64,000 nucleotides of DNA from Leptospiraceae bacterium (GTDB lineage Bacteria > Spirochaetota > Leptospiria > Leptospirales > Leptospiraceae). The stretch is taken from the NCBI GenBank assembly GCA_015075105.1, contig JABTUZ010000002.1, positions 1,226,001-1,290,000 of the forward strand, written 5' to 3'. The notes under the pieces were generated by a model. The model saw only the letters and a program-made list of their open reading frames with translations. It was not told the DNA's origin and did no database searches. The position numbers and the translations under genes were made by a program. Below, piece after piece: positions 51,976-60,566 of the stretch; position 1 is the first letter of the stretch; the number at the start of each line of letters is the position of its first letter.

Positions 51976-53895
51976 ATGATCGTTAATCGAGATGCAATTC
52001 TTAATTTTACAAGTAATTCAGTTATAGTAATAGATACAAGTGACGTAATTCTTTATTGGAATCCTGCTGCCGAAAAAACTTTCGGTTGGTCAAATTCGGA
52101 AATTATCGGAAAGAAAATATACACTATTATCCCTCCAGAATTCCACGAAGCACATTTTATAGGAAGGACTCGAGCTACGGCTGGTGAATACAGGTCTATC
52201 GGAAAAACCTTAGAAGTCCGAGGTCTTCATAAAGAAGGATATGAATTTCCAATTGAGCTAACACTTTCTACTTGGACAGACGACGAGGGAACGTTCTTTG
52301 GTGGAATCATACGAAATATCTCTGAAAGAAAATTTGCAGAAGAAAAACAAAATATACTTGTAGAGCGAATGCAAGCTCTGACAAATTCAGCGCAAGATGC
52401 GATCATTTCTATAGCCTCTGACAACAAGGTACTTTCCTGGAACAATGGTGCAAAAAAATTATTTGGATATTCAGAAGAAGAAATATTGGGAAGTGAAATT
52501 TTAAAAATTATCCCAAAGAGATTTCACGACTTACACAATAATGGGATCCGGCGATTTCTTTCTACAGGAATTCCAAGTTCCATTGGAAAAACTGTTGAAG
52601 TCGCAGGACTTCATAAAGATGGACATGAATTTCCTATTGAATTAACTCTTTCTACTTGGAGCGAAGGGAATATTAAATTTTTTTCTGGTATAATTCGAGA
52701 TATTACCGAAAGAAAAAAAGCAGAAGAAAATCAAACTATTTTTATGGAGCGTTTGCAAGCAATCACAAGCTCGGCTCAAGACGCAATCATATCTATTGCA
52801 AAAAACAATGAGGTGCTTTCTTGGAATAAGGGAGCTGTAAAAATGTTCGGATATTCGGAAGAAGAAATCATTGGAAAAGAAATCTTAGTAATCATCCCTG
52901 AAAGGTTTCGTAAATTTCACAATGAAGGAATCCAAAGATTTTTGAAAACGAAAGTCCCAAGCTCAATAGGGAAAACTGTAGAGGTGGCCGGTCTCCATAA
53001 AGATGGGCATGAGTTTCCGATTGAGTTGACTCTATCTACTTGGAATGAAGGGCAAGTTCCATTTTTTGCCGGAATTATCCGTAATATTTCAGAAAGAAAA
53101 AAAATCGAGAGTGAATTAGAAAAAGAAAGAAAGCTGTTAGTTACAGAAAAAGAATTATCGGATAAATTAATTTTAAATATTTTACCGGAAAAAATCGCCC
53201 ATGAATTAAGATATACTGGTCAAGTAATCCCACAAAGACACAACGACGTAACTATTCTCTTTTCTGATTTTGTAGGATTTAGTAGAATTGCATCTACAAT
53301 GGAGCCTGCACTTTTAGTTGGGGAGTTAAATTATTATTTCAATGAATTTGATAAAATTATCGGAAAATATAGATTAGAAAAAATTAAAACAATCGGTGAT
53401 TCTTACATGTGTGCCGCAGGTGTACCGGAAGAGAATAAAGGATGTGCAGTGGATGTGGTACTAGCTGCGATTGAAATGCAACGAATTGTAAAAAAACAAA
53501 CTGCTACAAAATCTGAAGGCTTGCAATGGAAATTAAGAATAGGGATAAATACCGGCAATGTAGTAGCAGGTGTTGTTGGCAGCAAAAAATTTGTTTACGA
53601 TATTTGGGGAGATTCAGTAAATCTTGCCAGTCGAATTGAGAATTCCGGAGAGCCGGATAAAATATGCGTTTCAGGAAGTACTCGAGATAGATTAGGTGAC
53701 TTGTTTGAGTTTGAAAAAAGAGGCTCAGTCTTTATGAAAAATATGGGGGAATTTGATGTGTTTACGATAAAAAATTTCCATCCAAAAGTGTCTCGAGATG
53801 AAAAAGGTTCGAGGCCTTCTCGTGAATTTTATTTTTCATGTAAAAAATTAGCCAAATGTGAAAGCACAAGTTGTGCAGTTTCTCGTTTGCAATAG
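51976..53895 (+). CDS. Triple-PAS class III adenylate cyclase
   Basis: The 639-residue soluble protein has three successive PAS domains (about 8-115, 135-245, 265-375), a short coiled coil (375-405), and a class III cyclase domain (about 420-600). PAS 2 and 3 are strikingly alike, sharing GLHKDGHEFPIELTLSTW. The cyclase has the metal Asp in LFSDFVGFS, Lys in EKIKTIGDSYM and Asp in YDIWGDSVNLASR, a Lys/Asp pair that favours ATP. A C-terminal ~40 residues contain three cysteines (SCKKLAKCESTSC). Product cAMP may be read by the protein at 2113. Confidence 0.9.
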   Translation: MIVNRDAILNFTSNSVIVIDTSDVILYWNPAAEKTFGWSNSEIIGKKIYTIIPPEFHEAHFIGRTRATAGEYRSIGKTLEVRGLHKEGYEFPIELTLSTWTDDEGTFFGGIIRNISERKFAEEKQNILVERMQALTNSAQDAIISIASDNKVLSWNNGAKKLFGYSEEEILGSEILKIIPKRFHDLHNNGIRRFLSTGIPSSIGKTVEVAGLHKDGHEFPIELTLSTWSEGNIKFFSGIIRDITERKKAEENQTIFMERLQAITSSAQDAIISIAKNNEVLSWNKGAVKMFGYSEEEIIGKEILVIIPERFRKFHNEGIQRFLKTKVPSSIGKTVEVAGLHKDGHEFPIELTLSTWNEGQVPFFAGIIRNISERKKIESELEKERKLLVTEKELSDKLILNILPEKIAHELRYTGQVIPQRHNDVTILFSDFVGFSRIASTMEPALLVGELNYYFNEFDKIIGKYRLEKIKTIGDSYMCAAGVPEENKGCAVDVVLAAIEMQRIVKKQTATKSEGLQWKLRIGINTGNVVAGVVGSKKFVYDIWGDSVNLASRIENSGEPDKICVSGSTRDRLGDLFEFEKRGSVFMKNMGEFDVFTIKNFHPKVSRDEKGSRPSREFYFSCKKLAKCESTSCAVSRLQ

Positions 53896-53908
53896 CAATG
53901 GATTTTTA

Positions 53909-54394
53909 TTATTGTGCTGAGGTTTTTTGTTTTTCGTCGGGTTTATGTCGTTTTAGTCTATTGTAGCGGGTCGTTTTTCTCTTGGAAAGGTAGGCTCCTC
54001 CCGCAATCGTGGTTACCGGGGTGGGAACTCCATTCTCGAAGAATCTGGTGAGGAGAATTATGTCCCATTCGGCAAGGTCAAGCACTAACAGAAGAGTAAA
54101 AAGAGCGGTCTTTGTGGTACCAAGCCAGTCTGCAAGAATCCCCAATTCAATCCAGTCCTCGTTATTTGGGGTAAAATTCTTCTTCTGCAAATTTTGCCCG
54201 ACTTCTTGATACGCTTTCTTTACCCTCTCCATCTTCTCAAAAGTCCCCCAAAGAATCACATTTCTGTATCTGTTCAGCAATGCGTGCAAATATTTTCGTC
54301 TCGAAAAACCCGTCGTTCTTCTATTGAACTCGTCCATATATTTTGCTGGAACAAGCAAGCTCGATTGGGTTTCTGTAAATTTTTGTGGGTTCAT
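53909..54394 (-). CDS. DUF1564-like protein, intact copy
   Basis: The 161-residue protein is the intact version of the frameshifted copy at 27780-28254. It has SLLVPAKYMDEFNRRT, SRRKYLHALLNRYRNVILWG, NNEDWIELGILADWLGTTKTALFTLLLVLDLAEW, and a basic C-terminus. It looks like a small helical protein, perhaps with a DNA-binding ribbon-helix-helix-like part, but this is a guess. The start at 54394 has AAGGAG. Upstream repeats at 54395-54640 match those of copy 1. Multicopy expansion in leptospires is known to me; function is not. Confidence 0.8.
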   Translation of the reverse strand: MNPQKFTETQSSLLVPAKYMDEFNRRTTGFSRRKYLHALLNRYRNVILWGTFEKMERVKKAYQEVGQNLQKKNFTPNNEDWIELGILADWLGTTKTALFTLLLVLDLAEWDIILLTRFFENGVPTPVTTIAGGAYLSKRKTTRYNRLKRHKPDEKQKTSAQ

Positions 54395-54741
54395 AAATTT
54401 CTCCTTAAAGTAAAATTTTCTGCTCTCCTTTATAAGGTAAAAAAAGTTTGCTTTAGAAAAAAAATTTTTGCAATTTTTGGAAAATTTTTTTAGCTTTTAC
54501 AGAAAAAGTCCCAAATCTGCACTAAATGCGTAATTTTTTTTAATCCCCCAAAAAAGTGGAGATCCCACATTTTTGCGTGAAAGGTGAACAATTGGTATAA
54601 AACATGCACTTTACAGAAAAGAGTGGAGATCCCACATTGGAGGCAGAGGACAAAAGATAGATTTGTAGATTTTGAAGGCTGAAGAATAAAAGAGGATTTA
54701 AGTTAAGGAGAAAAGCCTTTTATTGTGTAGGAAGTATGATT
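54395..54741. repeat. Upstream region of DUF1564 copy 2, with palindromic repeats
   Basis: No gene is supported in these 347 bp. The first ~250 bp match copy 1 (28255-28665), except that ~165 bp between two GGAG-T-CCCACA elements are missing here. The elements are at 54556-54569 and 54623-54636, identical 14-mers 67 bp apart. The rest to 54741 shows nothing. Confidence 0.75.
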
Positions 54742-55287
54742 TTACCTTGCTTCCCAGAAAATATCCTGAAGCCCATTTTCAAAATTAGAAAATCTAGCTG
54801 CTACAAAAAAATAATCAGATAGACGGTTGATATACTGAATAGAAATTTCAGGAATTGAATCACCGGTTTCAATCGCGAGAACCATTTTTCTTTCTAGTCT
54901 TCTACAAATCGTTCTAGACAGGTGTAAAAATGAAGAAGGCTGGGAGCCACCAGGTAAAATAAAATTTTTGATTGGAGAAAGACTTTCTTGCATCTTGTCG
55001 ATTGAGTTTTCTAAAAATTGTACATCGGATTGGAGTAGGGCAGACTCTCTTTCTTGATTTTTGTAGCCCGCAAGTTCTGAGCCTAATTCAAATAAAATAT
55101 TTTGTATTTGTGTTAAATCGCTAATTATTTTGGAGCCTTCAGGTAAAAAAGAAATCACAATTCCTACAGTAGAATTTAGCTCATCACAGGTTCCATACAA
55201 GTCAACTTTGGGACTAGACTTAGATACTCTTTTCCCAGAAGCAAGAGAAGTCTGACCCTTGTCCCCTGTTTTAGTATAAATTTTCAT
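54742..55287 (-). CDS. PduO-type cob(I)alamin adenosyltransferase
   Basis: The 181-residue protein opens with MKIYTKTGDKGQTSLASGKRV, the ATP-binding motif of the PduO/Cob(II)yrinic adenosyltransferase family, and has DLYGTCDELNSTVG, then LSRTICRRLERKM and YINRLSDYFFVAARF. The Arg and Asn positions of the active site are present. It makes adenosylcobalamin from cob(I)alamin and ATP. It stands alone here, about 90 bp from the DUF1016-nuclease gene. Confidence 0.93.
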   Translation of the reverse strand: MKIYTKTGDKGQTSLASGKRVSKSSPKVDLYGTCDELNSTVGIVISFLPEGSKIISDLTQIQNILFELGSELAGYKNQERESALLQSDVQFLENSIDKMQESLSPIKNFILPGGSQPSSFLHLSRTICRRLERKMVLAIETGDSIPEISIQYINRLSDYFFVAARFSNFENGLQDIFWEAR

Positions 55288-55376
55288 AAATAGACATTTT
55301 CCTTAAAATTAGACTTTGGAGAATACAATATTGAAGAAAATAAAAAATTAAGAAACTCATAAATTTCCCCTTAAAA

Positions 55377-56483
55377 TTACGCAGGAAGAGCTAAACCTTT
55401 TTCTAACATCTCGTTATTTAAAAAAATCCCCTCTTCAATAATTTTTTGTGCGTTAGTTTCATTTTCCAGATAAAATATATCTACCAAATATCTGCCATAT
55501 TTATCAGACCCGTGAGTCTTAATGATTAAAAAAGGAAGGTCTTTTAATTTAGACTCTAAAAATTTTTTAGCCTTAGCTCCTTGTCTAGTTCCAAGCTCAA
55601 AAGCGTCAAGTCCCCTAAGCCGTAATCTCTCTTCAATAAAAATATCAAACCCAAGATCAATGGTCACAACTAGAGTATCTCCATCCACAATTTTTTCTAG
55701 AAAGGCCTTGTAAGTAAAAAGCTCTTTTGGATTTGTTCGTTCCTCAAATAGAAAACCTTCACTATTTTTGATAATTTTTACAATAGAGCCAATTTTTAAT
55801 CCACTTAAAACTAACCCCTCTTGACTATCTTTTTTATCTTTTACGATGCCGTCTAACGTCCTCATTCTAATATAGAACCCTAAGTCTAGATTTTGCACAC
55901 TGTGTGCAAAATCAGAAGAAAATTTTTGTAAAACACGGTATGTATAAAGAGACATAACCGGGCGTTTTAACCTGTCTTTTAAAGGCTTATCTGCACTTTC
56001 AACCCCTGTTTTTGGAGCTTGGTCTTTTAGTGTTTTGCGAATGACATTTTTAAACTCAAATACAGATAAGTTACTCTGAATTGCCTTTTTTTCTAACCCA
56101 ATTCGTTTTTCCATATCCGAAACTAATAACAACAATTTATAGTGTGACCAAGTAAGCTCTGAATGGATTTCACCTAAATCATACATAGAAAAAAATGTTC
56201 TCATATAGGCTAAATTCCTTTCTGAAAAGCCCTTCCCATATTTTTTATTCAAATCTTTTGATAATTGTAACAACACCCTGTCCCCATACCCGGCTCTTGT
56301 TTGATTTTTTTGCTCTATAGTTACAATACTTTCTCCAATTTTCCAATTAGAATAAAGCGTAGCCTTGTTCCAATTAGAATTACCATCACTCATAGCATCA
56401 TCATAGATTTGGGAAATATCTTTAAACAAAGAACGATAAAGAGAAGGCGAAATCCCTGTGCCTTTTTTAGAATTCATACTCAT
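55377..56483 (-). CDS. DUF1016_N-SNase fusion nuclease
   Basis: From the ATG at 56483 the product has 368 residues. Residues ~10-180 resemble the N-terminal domain of DUF1016/YhcG proteins (WKIGESIVTIEQ, YGDRVLLQLSKDLNKKYGKGFSERNLAYMRTFF, LTWSHYKLLLLV). Instead of the usual PD-(D/E)xK nuclease, the C-terminus (about 258-368) is a staphylococcal-nuclease domain: IVDGDTLVV, LRLRGLDAFE and DKYGR, so the Arg35, Glu43 and Arg87 equivalents (residues ~288, 296, 331) are all kept. It lacks a signal peptide and is probably cytoplasmic. Its ribosome site lies in the hairpin repeat bounding the adjacent transposase. Role in defence is a guess. Confidence 0.8.
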   Translation of the reverse strand: MSMNSKKGTGISPSLYRSLFKDISQIYDDAMSDGNSNWNKATLYSNWKIGESIVTIEQKNQTRAGYGDRVLLQLSKDLNKKYGKGFSERNLAYMRTFFSMYDLGEIHSELTWSHYKLLLLVSDMEKRIGLEKKAIQSNLSVFEFKNVIRKTLKDQAPKTGVESADKPLKDRLKRPVMSLYTYRVLQKFSSDFAHSVQNLDLGFYIRMRTLDGIVKDKKDSQEGLVLSGLKIGSIVKIIKNSEGFLFEERTNPKELFTYKAFLEKIVDGDTLVVTIDLGFDIFIEERLRLRGLDAFELGTRQGAKAKKFLESKLKDLPFLIIKTHGSDKYGRYLVDIFYLENETNAQKIIEEGIFLNNEMLEKGLALPA

Positions 56484-56495
56484 AACCCATAATCC

Positions 56496-56529
56496 CCCTC
56501 CATGAATTCCCTCCAGCTTTAGCTGGAGG
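56496..56529. repeat. 34-bp repeat with hairpin, left end of the transposase element
   Basis: This segment is identical to 57084-57117 in the same orientation. It ends in CCTCCAGC-TTTA-GCTGGAGG, an 8-bp stem with a 4-nt loop (56510-56529). The two repeats bracket the Y1 transposase gene, as subterminal hairpins do in IS200/IS605 elements and as REPs do around RAYT genes. The minus-strand GGAGGG also serves as the ribosome site of the nuclease gene. Confidence 0.85.
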
Positions 56530-56566
56530 AAAAAACACAAAAAAATACTACATTTTAGTCAAAATA

Positions 56567-57004
56567 CTATCCATCAAATACATCAAAACCATATTTGTAA
56601 ATAAATTCATCGTACTCTTGTTGAAACAATATATTTTTATGATGCTCTTCTTGGTTTTTGATATATTCTCTAATATGGTTCACCATTGATTCAGAAACAG
56701 AAACTGCAAAATATTCGTCTTGCCATTCAAATTTTTCTTTAGTCAATTTATTTTTATTAATCCAAAAACTCGATTCACCTTTGATTAACTGTATCACTTT
56801 TTCTATTGACCAGTCTGTACCCATTGAAACTAAACAATGGCAGTGGTCAAAATAGCCATTTACAAAATCAACAAAAATTCCCTTACTTTTTGCATTCTCT
56901 CTAATATGGTTCCACACTTTTTGCCTCAATTCTTTGGAATCAAGAAAAGGAAATCTATTTTTCGTACTCCAAACAAAATGGATATATACTTTTACAAAAG
57001 GCAT
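56567..57004 (-). CDS. Y1 (HUH) transposase, IS200/RAYT-like
   Basis: This 145-residue protein is a single-domain HUH tyrosine transposase. The HUH motif reads HCH (residues 54-56, in GYFDHCHCLVS) and the nucleophile Tyr is at 114 in HIREYIKNQEE; helices and strand order fit TnpA/RAYT proteins. The N-terminal VKVYIHFVWSTKNRFPFL is characteristic. It would cut single-stranded DNA at the hairpins at 56510-56529 and 57098-57117. No TnpB or IscB companion is present, so it is either IS200-like or a RAYT. The gene appears intact. Confidence 0.9.
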   Translation of the reverse strand: MPFVKVYIHFVWSTKNRFPFLDSKELRQKVWNHIRENAKSKGIFVDFVNGYFDHCHCLVSMGTDWSIEKVIQLIKGESSFWINKNKLTKEKFEWQDEYFAVSVSESMVNHIREYIKNQEEHHKNILFQQEYDEFIYKYGFDVFDG

Positions 57005-57083
57005 TTCAAAAAAAAGTAATACCTAATACCAATTTAGTATGACTAAACTACAACCCGCAACCATTGAAATCCCTCCATGAAAT

Positions 57084-57117
57084 CCCTCCATGAATTCCCT
57101 CCAGCTTTAGCTGGAGG
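57084..57117. repeat. 34-bp repeat with hairpin, right end of the transposase element
   Basis: Identical to 56496-56529, with the hairpin at 57098-57117. Its last bases GG begin the first unit of the 15-bp tandem repeat that follows. Confidence 0.85.
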
Positions 57118-57175
57118 TAAAGATAGAGAAGGTAAAGATAGAGAAGGTAAAGATAGAGAAAGTAGAGATAGAGAA
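57116..57175. repeat. 15-bp tandem repeat (minisatellite)
   Basis: GGTAAAGATAGAGAA is repeated three times exactly (57116-57160), with a fourth degenerate unit AGTAGAGATAGAGAA (57161-57175). The tail reads GAGATAGCTGGAG, which repeats part of the hairpin sequence. It lies between the element and the 3' end of the MORN lipoprotein gene and may vary in copy number. Confidence 0.9.
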
Positions 57176-57203
57176 GAGATAGCTGGAGTGTTAAAACTAT
57201 CTA

Positions 57204-58577
57204 CTACTTACAACCCTGCATATCTCCCATTTTTGCGTTAGGTTTGTCCATAACGTAGTACACTTTTTTCCCGCCCTCAGTCCAGCATCCGTTTTTCTTT
57301 CTATTCATGGCGATCACAGGGCCTCTGCCGATTTCTCTTCCGCTTGAGTCGTACTGTACTCCCATAACGTTTCCTTCTTTGTCTTCTCCCAATACATCAA
57401 AGTCTTTTTTTCCATCTTTGTAATAGGTGTATGGGTTACTCGGTTTGAATCCTGCTTTAATATTTTGGGTTTCTTCGTCTATCTTTATAAGATTAAAAAA
57501 CAGTTTTCCTTTTCCAATAATCTCACCTGTTTTCTCGTCATAGACTTCTGCGGATTCCATCCCAGCTTCGTTTGCCATTTTTCCTTTGAAGCGAAGTTTT
57601 CCGGTGTTATCAAAAAATTTCCATTCTCCTTTTCGGGTGTGCTCTCTTTGTCCTTCAGCAAAAACTTGACCGTTTTTGTAATATTCTTTCCAGTGTCCCA
57701 TACGAAAGGCTTTCTTTTCAGGCTCTGGAGCAGTAACATCTCCACCGGGAGGAGGGGTAGCTGGTTTGACTGTTTCCTTTTCTCCCTTATCTTTAGGAGC
57801 TTCCCTTGGCGCATAACTTCCTTCGCTTTCGGGTTTTCCATTGTCGTAATAATTTTTCCAAGCGCCTGATTTCAAGCCATCTTTATACAACCCTTCTGCG
57901 CTTACTGTTGTTCCGTCTTTGTGGTAGCTTGTGGACTTTCCATTTTTTTTGTCTTTGGAATATTCAGACACATTCTTTTTTATCATGTCTGCTTCTTTAG
58001 CATGGTATTCAGTCCAAGTACCTTCTCTCAGATCATTTTTAAATAGACCTTCTGTTTCCATAAAGCCTTTGGAGTTTTTCTTCCAGTATTTACCGTCTTT
58101 TTTATTGTCAACAAAGTTGGTTTCTTCTGTTTGTTCGCCCTTCAGGTTGAATTTTTTTTCGACTCCATCTTTTTTTCCGAGTTTATAAGTAGTTTCTCTT
58201 AACTTCTCACCCTTCTCTCCGAGTTTTGTCCAGACACCATCTCTTTGTCCATCGACGTAGTTTCCTTGCATATCGAGTACGGAAAATTTTTTTTTCGATT
58301 CGTCTTCTTTCTCAACATATTCTTTCCATTCACCGTGTTTTTTCAGTGCTTTGATTTGGTCAGGTTTCAGGTTATCAATATCTCCATCGGTACAAGGTTT
58401 ACCCCCGCAATCTTTTACGGGTCCCTCTCCTTTCATATTGAAAGTATCCTTGAACTTATCAATTCGGATGTTTGGTTTGATCATGGAAAATTCTGCTTTT
58501 TTCCCTTTCGATGTAACCCCCAAGGTAGCACAACCGCTAACAAGTGATATTGACAGTATAGTAATAATTATTTTCAT
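57204..58577 (-). CDS. Lipoprotein with MORN-variant (YwqK-like) repeats
   Basis: The 457-residue protein has a lipoprotein signal (1-15, lipobox VSGC). It contains many short repeats of the YwqK/MORN-variant kind, such as GVWTKLGEKGEKLRETTYKLG, GKYWKKNSKGFMETEGLFKN and GEWKFFDNTGKLRFKG, with a Pro/Glu-rich linker in the middle (about 270-300). These repeats usually form an open beta-sheet surface for binding. Membrane attachment and abundance of Lys suggest an envelope role; no enzyme motif is visible. The ATG overlaps the thioesterase stop by 4 bp. Confidence 0.75.
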   Translation of the reverse strand: MKIIITILSISLVSGCATLGVTSKGKKAEFSMIKPNIRIDKFKDTFNMKGEGPVKDCGGKPCTDGDIDNLKPDQIKALKKHGEWKEYVEKEDESKKKFSVLDMQGNYVDGQRDGVWTKLGEKGEKLRETTYKLGKKDGVEKKFNLKGEQTEETNFVDNKKDGKYWKKNSKGFMETEGLFKNDLREGTWTEYHAKEADMIKKNVSEYSKDKKNGKSTSYHKDGTTVSAEGLYKDGLKSGAWKNYYDNGKPESEGSYAPREAPKDKGEKETVKPATPPPGGDVTAPEPEKKAFRMGHWKEYYKNGQVFAEGQREHTRKGEWKFFDNTGKLRFKGKMANEAGMESAEVYDEKTGEIIGKGKLFFNLIKIDEETQNIKAGFKPSNPYTYYKDGKKDFDVLGEDKEGNVMGVQYDSSGREIGRGPVIAMNRKKNGCWTEGGKKVYYVMDKPNAKMGDMQGCK

Positions 58578-59122
58578 AAAATCTCCTTTAGTAATTTCTC
58601 AAAACGAGTTCTCTTATTTTCTTCTAAAACTCCCTCTAAGTTAGGGTGTTTTCCTCCATCTATCTTTCTTAGAAAAAATCTTGGGGGTAGAATATGAAAA
58701 GAACCGTATCCATCTACATAAGATAAACTTTCGTCAAGTTTCGTCAACCTACATTCAAGGTGAATTTTTCGCTTTTCCTTGCTTTTGAACCAAGATGTGA
58801 CAAGTAAGTCTTCCTCTATTGGTGTAGCTTTATGGAACTTAAAGGTCATTTGATCTGTCATTACAATATAACCCAAGTGAAAACAAAGTGCTCCCATAGC
58901 TTCATCCAACAATGTAGAAATAGCTCCACCATGAGCAAAGCCCGGAGCCCCATTGTAGTCTTTTCTAAATTTGTAGATGAACTTAACTTGGTTTAATTTT
59001 TCGTTGTAGGTAAAATCTGCTTTCAGTCCCAAAGGGTTGTTATGCCCGCATCCAAAGCATTGGTCGTGGTGGATTTCATGCCCATGAAAAGATGGGGATA
59101 TTTTTTGTATTTCTTTTTCCAT
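58574..59122 (-). CDS. PaaI-type hotdog thioesterase
   Basis: The 182-residue protein is a hotdog-fold thioesterase. Its signature is GAPGFAHGGAISTLLDEAMGAL (about 68-89), with the catalytic Asp/Glu, and a Cys-rich start CFGCGHNNPLGL, known from this subfamily. It hydrolyses acyl-CoA thioesters. It is the upstream gene of a two-gene unit with the MORN lipoprotein; the functional link is unclear. Confidence 0.85.
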   Translation of the reverse strand: MEKEIQKISPSFHGHEIHHDQCFGCGHNNPLGLKADFTYNEKLNQVKFIYKFRKDYNGAPGFAHGGAISTLLDEAMGALCFHLGYIVMTDQMTFKFHKATPIEEDLLVTSWFKSKEKRKIHLECRLTKLDESLSYVDGYGSFHILPPRFFLRKIDGGKHPNLEGVLEENKRTRFEKLLKEIL

Positions 59123-59174
59123 TAATTGTCAGGATGAAAATAGTTTTTGATTCTGCAATTAGGAAACATTTTCT

Positions 59175-60566
59175 CTAAAACTGAAAATACACAAATTCTT
59201 TTCCCGATCTGGAATATAGCCCAATGGATACGAGTAACACAATAGAGCTAAATAGAATTAGAGGTTTTTGGTATTTTACAATTCCACTTGGTAGTTTGTC
59301 GAAATATTGAGGCAGCTGGGAAAGAAACCCAAGAATAAATAGGTACACCAGTGTTTCTGAGCCGGTTGCATTTACTCCCGGACTAATTGTAAGAATTTTT
59401 TTTACCATCACCCATAGTGAGGTCATGTTGTTGGAACGAAAAAACAACACACCTACTAAAAATATGTGATAGGTGAATACAATTCTGAAATATTTGCCTG
59501 CTTTGTTTTGCAAGGTGAGAGTCAATTGAAATCGCTCGGTTAGTCTTTCTAAGGCGAGCATAACTCCGTGAAAAAATCCCCAGAGTATATATGTCCAGTT
59601 GGCTCCGTGCCAAAAACCTCCAAGAGTAAATGTAACGATTAAATTAAAATAGGATCGAAGTTCACTTGTTCTACTGCCACCGAGTGGAATATATAGATAA
59701 TCACGAAGCCAAGTTGCAAGCGTTATGTGCCATCGCCTCCATAGGTCTTTTGGAGATTCAGCTAAATAGGGGGCTTTAAAATTTTCTGGGATTTGAAAAC
59801 CGAGAAGATAGGCGACACCTCGAGCGATGTCTGTGTATCCGCTAAAATCACAATACACTTGCCACGAAAAACCATAAATGGAAAGTATCAGACTAATTGC
59901 GGAATATTCAGAAGGGTTGTTCCATATTGGGTCAATGATACCTGCAATACTATCGGCGATTAATACTTTTTTGAATACTCCAAGAATTATGAAAGACATA
60001 CCCGGATAGATAAACTCTTTGTTGGGTTTGATTTTTTTTAATTCAGGGATAAAATCTCCCGATCTCATAATGGGTCCTGCGATTAGCTGTGGGAAAAACA
60101 TTATAAAAATCGTAAAGTCTAACAGGCTTTCCTTTTCTTTGATGTCTCCTCTATAAGAGTCGATAACGTATGCTAACATTTGGAAAGTATAAAAGCTAAT
60201 TGCGAGAGGGAGTAGAATTTTAAATGAGCCTTTGGATAGCTCTGTAAAAAAAGACGAGCCTGAAATATGGTAGAGTGTATCCGTAAAAAAATAAAAGTAT
60301 TTGAATACCCCAAGATTGAGTAAATTAATGATTACTGCCAGTCGTAAGATAGATTTACTTTTGTGTTGTAGTAAATAGACAGAAAAGATATAGTTGATCA
60401 ACACAAAAAATAAAAAATGGAATAGAAACGAAACACTCCAAGTGCCATAAAAGACAAAAGACGACAATAACAGAATCCATTTTTTCCCTTTATCGGAAGG
60501 AATAGACCAGTAAATTAGATATACGATAGAGAAAAATATCAGAAATGTAATAGATGTAAATAGCAT
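59175..60566 (-). CDS. MBOAT-family O-acyltransferase (AlgI-like)
   Basis: The 463-residue protein has about ten transmembrane helices and the AlgI-type MBOAT motifs: FFPQLIAGPIMR, YCDFSGYTDIARG, LWRRWHITLATWLRDYLYIPLGGSR and the catalytic His in GGFWHGANWTYILWG. It moves acetyl (or other acyl) groups across the inner membrane for sugar modification. Its start overlaps the SGNH gene stop by 1 bp; a second MBOAT precedes that gene. The acceptor glycan is not known. Confidence 0.93.
   Translation of the reverse strand: MLFTSITFLIFFSIVYLIYWSIPSDKGKKWILLLSSFVFYGTWSVSFLFHFLFFVLINYIFSVYLLQHKSKSILRLAVIINLLNLGVFKYFYFFTDTLYHISGSSFFTELSKGSFKILLPLAISFYTFQMLAYVIDSYRGDIKEKESLLDFTIFIMFFPQLIAGPIMRSGDFIPELKKIKPNKEFIYPGMSFIILGVFKKVLIADSIAGIIDPIWNNPSEYSAISLILSIYGFSWQVYCDFSGYTDIARGVAYLLGFQIPENFKAPYLAESPKDLWRRWHITLATWLRDYLYIPLGGSRTSELRSYFNLIVTFTLGGFWHGANWTYILWGFFHGVMLALERLTERFQLTLTLQNKAGKYFRIVFTYHIFLVGVLFFRSNNMTSLWVMVKKILTISPGVNATGSETLVYLFILGFLSQLPQYFDKLPSGIVKYQKPLILFSSIVLLVSIGLYSRSGKEFVYFQF

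Larger units (their letters stand above)
56496..57117 (-). mobile_element. Putative IS200/RAYT-type element bounded by identical hairpins
   Basis: The 622-bp unit has a single Y1 transposase gene between 34-bp direct repeats, each carrying the same hairpin in the same orientation. Size and content match minimal single-strand elements. Partial copies of the repeat (AATCCCTCCATGAA) are found just inside the right end at 57068-57090. Exact cleavage sites cannot be seen without an empty-site comparison. Confidence 0.75.
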
